From: Methanolobus sp. UBA474
GTDB taxonomy: Archaea; Halobacteriota; Methanosarcinia; Methanosarcinales; Methanosarcinaceae
Length of the DNA: 15,118 bases
Reading direction: 5' to 3'
Assembly: GCA_002501695.1 (NCBI GenBank)
Contig: DANZ01000126.1
Location: 1-15,118 of the forward strand
Both the position numbers and the translations under genes were made by a program. Below, piece by piece: positions 12,372 to 15,118 of this stretch. The notes beneath the pieces were generated by a model. It ran no database searches. It saw only the letters and a program-made list of their open reading frames with translations, and was not told the DNA's origin. Within the stretch, counting starts at the first letter, position 1, and every line of letters starts with the position of its first letter.

Positions 12372-12920
12372 TCATTCAGGCCCCGGTTCCGTATCAGGTG
12401 TTACATACTTAAAAGCCCACATTGGGAGCCCGTCTATCTCAATATGTTCCAGGTGCTCCATCTCGTGGGCAGCATAGAAGGCGGAAGGACCCGTGAACAT
12501 CACTACCTTTTCCGCGGCCTCACTTACAAGGATCTCCCTTTTCTCGGTGCTGATACGTGCCACTATTATCCTCTCAGCCCGGAGAGTTATGGAATATGGC
12601 CTTGTGAGCAATACCCGCTCTTCCCTGTTCCCGCACTTCTCCAGCCGGTTCACTATACCTGCTGTTTTGACAGTTTCAGGATCCAGCAGCAAGTATATCT
12701 CTTCGATGGTGTTGCCGGTCTTTGTGAACTCGTCGTAGCTTGTATAAACTTTCATTACGGAGATACTCTTCAGATGCTCTGAGGAATAGCTCCACGCTCC
12801 GCCTATCTTCAGTGACAATAACATGGGATAGAATGCATCTCTTGGAAGGTCGAAATTCCTGAATATTGCTTCCTCTCTTGCGCTCATCACCAGCATGGAT
12901 CTCAGGTCACTTACTTTCAT
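12372..12920 (-). CDS. Divergent peptide-deformylase-like protein
   Basis: The 182-residue protein aligns by eye with bacterial peptide deformylase (PDF), a metal hydrolase that removes the N-formyl group. Residues 76-96 (YLLLDPETVKTAG..., ending LEKC) match the PDF segment that runs from NPE to the metal-ligand Cys of EGCLS: Pro81-to-Cys96 spacing is 15, as in the E. coli enzyme, with Glu94 two before the Cys. TRPYSITLRA (106-115) matches the following V-x-R-P-x-x-I strand, and HEMEHLEH (152-159) matches the HExxH metal motif. PDF motif 1 (GIGLAATQ) is degenerate: GGAWSYSS at 40-47 lacks the Gln, and after the Cys LS is replaced by GN. The Cys-to-His spacing is about 14 residues longer than in E. 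coli. ATG at 12918-12920 has GAGG 8 bases upstream. Archaea do not formylate initiator Met, so the substrate must be something else, or catalysis is lost. Confidence 0.72.
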   Translation of the reverse strand: MKVSDLRSMLVMSAREEAIFRNFDLPRDAFYPMLLSLKIGGAWSYSSEHLKSISVMKVYTSYDEFTKTGNTIEEIYLLLDPETVKTAGIVNRLEKCGNREERVLLTRPYSITLRAERIIVARISTEKREILVSEAAEKVVMFTGPSAFYAAHEMEHLEHIEIDGLPMWAFKYVTPDTEPGPE

Positions 12921-13040
12921 GGGTTCAGCCTCGTCAGGATATAGGACAGGACGTTATATATGTTGATTCATGCCGCGTATTTTCAAGACACACTCACGGG
13001 ATAAGCCGGGAGAGAAAAGCAAGTTGGATTAAGAACCTAG

Positions 13041-13049
13041 TTTTATATC
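13041..13049 (+). promoter_or_regulatory. TATA box for the DUF1059-like gene
   Basis: TTTTATATC, about 50 bases before the ATG at 13094, predicting a leader of about 20 bases that includes the GGAG site. Confidence 0.55.
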
Positions 13050-13093
13050 TATCCACTTACATTCGCTTTAACCTGGAAAAAAGGAGCCACACT

Positions 13094-13321
13094 ATGAAAA
13101 TAAGACTTGTGAAATGCGGAGATGTAGGGATTGCAAACTGCAATTATATGGCGATCGGCAACAGCCTGGATGACGTTGAAAAGAACATGCTGGAACACAT
13201 CGAGAAAGAGCACAAGGATCTGCTGGAAAGTATGACCGGCGACGAGATCCACCAGCTCAGGCACAGGGTATCAACTTTTCTTGGAAGGAGCTGCGGCTGT
13301 GGACATCTGCCAAAGCCCTGA
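13094..13321 (+). CDS. DUF1059-like small protein with Cys/His C-terminal tail
   Basis: The 75-residue protein matches DUF1059: it starts MKIRLVKCGDVGIANCNYMA with the family's two cysteines (Cys8, Cys16), then IGNSLDDVEKNMLEHIEKEHKD, whose spaced His and Glu residues (H35, H40) are typical. It carries an extra C-terminal part, FLGRSCGCGHLPKP, with Cys67, Cys69 and His71, making a possible metal site. The family is uncharacterised. The start at 13094 has GGAG 7 bases upstream and a TATA box about 50 bases upstream; the frame is open further back, but without support. It is probably monocistronic, with the hairpin at 13358-13417 as its likely end. Confidence 0.82.
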   Translation: MKIRLVKCGDVGIANCNYMAIGNSLDDVEKNMLEHIEKEHKDLLESMTGDEIHQLRHRVSTFLGRSCGCGHLPKP

Positions 13322-13357
13322 ACCTTCGTAATATAGCTTAACCGTAGGTAAAAAGCA

Positions 13358-13417
13358 GATGCCTCCCTATTCATGCAATAGCGTGTGTATAGATATATAG
13401 CTGAATGGTGAGGCATC
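13358..13417 (+). terminator. Long stem-loop after the DUF1059-like gene
   Basis: 13358-13373 pairs with 13402-13417: GATGCCTC/GAGGCATC, one C/T mismatch, then CTATTCA/TGAATGG including a G-U pair. The loop is 28 bases. It lies 37 bases after the stop codon and is followed by a G-run and TGTTTTGTC. A terminator is most likely; a small structured RNA or a decayed mini inverted-repeat element are alternatives. Confidence 0.5.
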
Positions 13418-13648
13418 CAAGGAAGGGGGGGTGTTTTGTCTTCAAAGCACAGATGTACATCTTAAGTTAGGAACTGGAGATATAAAAAAACCTAAGTATT
13501 ATTGATACTTATTATTTGCATAAGTATTACTTCTTGCCGCCGGATAGAATTATCAGTTCAGCAGATACTGAACAATGTTCGACATCCGGATGTGACTCCG
13601 TGCCATAAATTACATATAATCCACGCTCAGAGTATTATGCACCAATAT

Positions 13649-13653
13649 GGGAG
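13649..13653 (+). promoter_or_regulatory. Shine-Dalgarno that favours the TTG start of the DJ-1/PfpI gene
   Basis: GGGAG lies 8 bases before TTG 13662-13664, whereas the in-frame ATG at 13647 has no such site and overlaps this one. Confidence 0.65.
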
Positions 13654-13661
13654 CAGGTATT

Positions 13662-14171
13662 TTGAAAGCTTTAGTGTTTGGAGCAGATGGATTTGAGGAT
13701 GTGGAACTGATCTACCCTTACCACAGGCTCAGGGAAGAAGGAGTGGATACGCAGATAGTATCCATGGAAAAAGGGAAGATCACAGGAAAGCATGGGTATT
13801 CTGTAGAGGCCGATGCAGCATTTCGGGAAATAGACCCTTCTGAATATGACCTGCTTGTGATATCCGGAGGAAAAGGTCCTGAGAAGATGAGACTTGATGA
13901 AAATGCGCTGGAGATAACCAGGCATTTCTTTAAGCATAACAAGCCTGTGGCTGCGATCTGCCATGGCCCCCAGGTGCTTATATCAGCAGGCGTTGTCAGA
14001 GGAAGGAAAGCCACAGCATGGCCGGGAGTGATAGACGACCTGAAGGCTGCCGGCGCTCAGACCGAGGACAGGGAAGTGGTTGTTGATGGCAACCTGGTGA
14101 CCTCCCGCGGTCCGAAGGACCTTTATGCTTTTGGCAGGGAAATGATGAAGAAGATAAAGGGAAATACCTGA
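13662..14171 (+). CDS. DJ-1/PfpI family protein (PH1704-like)
   Basis: The 169-residue protein is a close match to the archaeal PfpI / PH1704 group: FGADGFEDVELIYPYHRLREEG (6-27), ITGKHGYSVEAD (40-51), LLVISGGKGPEKMRL (64-78), the nucleophile elbow AAICHGPQVLISAGVVRGRK (97-116) and VVVDGNLVTSRGP (139-151). The nucleophile is Cys100 with His101, Glu74 is at the third catalytic position, and Glu12 lies near the Cys; counted from the TTG these numbers equal those of PH1704, supporting TTG 13662 over the ATG five codons upstream. Members have been described as intracellular proteases, and more recently as glyoxalases or deglycases acting on methylglyoxal adducts; which applies is unknown. It is preceded by a dyad-rich gap and looks monocistronic. 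Confidence 0.93.
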   Translation: MKALVFGADGFEDVELIYPYHRLREEGVDTQIVSMEKGKITGKHGYSVEADAAFREIDPSEYDLLVISGGKGPEKMRLDENALEITRHFFKHNKPVAAICHGPQVLISAGVVRGRKATAWPGVIDDLKAAGAQTEDREVVVDGNLVTSRGPKDLYAFGREMMKKIKGNT

Positions 14172-14248
14172 ACCGGATATAAGAGACTTATCCTGCTTTG
14201 TATAGCCTTATGTACCAACTTATCGAGAAGCGGCTTTTATACAGGGGC

Positions 14249-15118
14249 TCACCCCAGTTCAAAGGTAGTTACCCCATAAACATTTTTTATTTCGATATCA
14301 GGTGCTTTTCCCCTGTACATGCGGATGGTCTCAAAACAAACAGACATGCCATACTTATTCGCCATCATGACAGCATCCTTGTTAGGCTGTGCCACATCCA
14401 GAAAGACAGGCTCATTTTTCGGCACACGGCTCTTCATTGCGAGAAAAAGCCTCTCAGCCACAGAGATATCTTCTGCAAAAAGGGGACCGATCTTATATCC
14501 TGCCCGGCACTTCCTCACAAGCCCATAACCCTGAACGCAGCCACCCTTTAAAGAAACAAAAGCTGAGGAGCCATTCTGTTTGGTCCATCGTGCCAGGAAA
14601 TCAGGGCGTGGCTGTGAGAACAGCTTGCTGTCATAAGCGAGTATATCCTCATACGGCACATCGGAAAGAGACAAAAGTCCCGAAGGAATCGCCCCGCCTC
14701 CCCTGCCCTCGAACCGCATGTTCCTGTAGTATGGAAGAAAACCATGCCTTGAGTAGTATGGCTCCTGCTCAGGTACGCCGTCAAGCCCCAATACCTGGCC
14801 ATCCAGCTTTGCAAGAGCAGCACCCCAGAGACGTGCACCTATCCCTTTCCTGCGATGCTCGGGCTTTACAATGAACAGCCCGATAAATCCAAACAGGCCG
14901 TTGTAGGATACTGCCGAAATACAGCCTGCGGGTTCACCATCGAGCTCGGCGATGAAGAAACCGTCAGGATCGGTGCGATAAAAGCATTCTCCGTCATGGA
15001 TTCCCGGATCCCACCCTTCGTTCTCTGCCAGCTGCATGATAAATCTCATCTCATCCGGCTCCGCACACCTTATGCACAGTCCCGGAAACTCTGTAGGCTT
15101 ACACTTTTCTGCACTCAC
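14249..15118 (-). CDS. Two-domain GNAT acetyltransferase (YitH-like), possibly 5'-truncated
   Basis: At least 289 residues. The N-terminal half is a GNAT acyl-CoA transferase: IRCAEPDEMRFIMQLAENEGWDPG start, EPAGCISAV strand, and the acetyl-CoA loop FIVKPEHRRKGIGARLWGAAL (the R-R-K-G-I-G-A pyrophosphate motif), then YYSRHGFLPYYRNMRFEG. The C-terminal half (about 150-289) matches the second GNAT-like domain found in YitH-type proteins, with GYGLVRKCRAGYKIGPLFAED and LDVAQPNKDAVMMANKYGM. The acceptor is unknown. The last codon at the right edge (CAC on plus, GTG on minus, 15116-15118) could be the start, but the reading frame may continue beyond the window, so the 5' end is uncertain. It converges with the DJ-1/PfpI gene, 77 bases apart. 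Confidence 0.9.
   Translation of the reverse strand: MSAEKCKPTEFPGLCIRCAEPDEMRFIMQLAENEGWDPGIHDGECFYRTDPDGFFIAELDGEPAGCISAVSYNGLFGFIGLFIVKPEHRRKGIGARLWGAALAKLDGQVLGLDGVPEQEPYYSRHGFLPYYRNMRFEGRGGGAIPSGLLSLSDVPYEDILAYDSKLFSQPRPDFLARWTKQNGSSAFVSLKGGCVQGYGLVRKCRAGYKIGPLFAEDISVAERLFLAMKSRVPKNEPVFLDVAQPNKDAVMMANKYGMSVCFETIRMYRGKAPDIEIKNVYGVTTFELG

Larger units (their letters stand above)
13322..13661. other. Intergenic region rich in dyads
   Basis: This 340-base gap has no credible gene. It contains a long hairpin near the left end, three copies of TAAGTAT in both orientations (13493-13499, inverted 13505-13511, 13521-13527), the dyad GTTCAG/CTGAAC (13556-13561 and 13568-13573), and the perfect 12-bp palindrome ACATCCGGATGT (13582-13593), then a TATA-like TTACATATAAT (13610-13620) for the next gene. 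No tRNA fold could be built. Confidence 0.6.

Noticed and set aside
12440..12470. HEMEH as a zinc-protease motif
   Set aside because: An HExxH alone is weak; the surrounding Cys spacing and strand motifs fit the peptide-deformylase fold much better.
13530..13605. tRNA-like stretch with GTTCGA
   Set aside because: No 7-bp acceptor stem, no D-arm and no anticodon stem could be fitted around it.
13647..13661. ATG at 13647 as start of the DJ-1/PfpI gene
   Set aside because: No Shine-Dalgarno, and it adds five residues not seen in the family, while the TTG at 13662 has GGGAG at 8 bases and gives family-standard numbering.
14175..14194. Hairpin between the DJ-1/PfpI and GNAT genes
   Set aside because: Only 4-5 weak pairs with alternative foldings; not good enough to call a terminator.

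Overview
The window reads as chromosomal DNA of a methanogenic archaeon, most likely a methylotrophic member of the Methanosarcinaceae (Methanolobus/Methanomethylovorans-like; the genus is inference). Supporting evidence: an archaeal ribosomal protein S3Ae (eS1), an archaeal-type glutamyl-tRNA synthetase with an N-terminal extension, a FilR1-type winged-helix regulator of the kind expanded in methanogens, a DUF5788-like protein, TATA-box promoters instead of -35/-10 boxes, and a mix of Shine-Dalgarno-led and nearly leaderless genes. There is no phage, insertion sequence, CRISPR array, tRNA or rRNA. Genes sit on both strands in short units.

Region 1 (1-2524): a minus-strand run of thiM (hydroxyethylthiazole kinase), thiE (thiamine-phosphate synthase) and the N-terminal part of a zinc-free quinone-oxidoreductase-like MDR enzyme cut by the window edge. 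ThiM and ThiE form the salvage and joining arm of thiamine synthesis. The 445-base gap upstream of thiM holds a probable thiM promoter and, next to the following gene, a tandem duplication of about 26 bp. Region 2 (2525-4520): the FilR1-like regulator on plus, then a small Cys-containing minus-strand protein divergent from rps3ae. Their promoters lie back to back around a perfect 14-bp palindrome. S3Ae uses a TTG start behind a perfect Shine-Dalgarno and is followed by a hairpin with a UCCG tetraloop.

Region 3 (4520-7586, minus): gltX, then a DUF523-DUF1722 fusion (N-terminal half in the family of the Fe-S thiouracil desulfurase TudS), then a small zinc-ribbon protein. Region 4 (7728-8758, minus): a fumarylacetoacetate-hydrolase-family enzyme coupled by a 1-base stop/start overlap to a small winged-helix protein. 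Region 5 (8759-10591): a 39-codon gene with its own TATA box and leader hairpin, then an ArsB/SLC13-type membrane transporter on plus.

Region 6 (10592-12920): a TPR protein with a C-terminal membrane anchor and an internal 23-residue tandem duplication, diverging from a DUF5788-like gene. Convergent with the latter is a protein that I read as a divergent peptide-deformylase homologue, the most interesting item here because archaeal translation initiates without formyl-methionine. Region 7 (13094-15118): a DUF1059-type protein with an extra Cys/His tail, a gap with a long hairpin and several palindromes, a DJ-1/PfpI protein very like the Pyrococcus PH1704 enzyme, and a two-domain GNAT acetyltransferase at the right edge. 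Apart from the thiamine pair, I see no single pathway tying the genes together; this is mostly ordinary housekeeping and accessory metabolism with several under-described small proteins.
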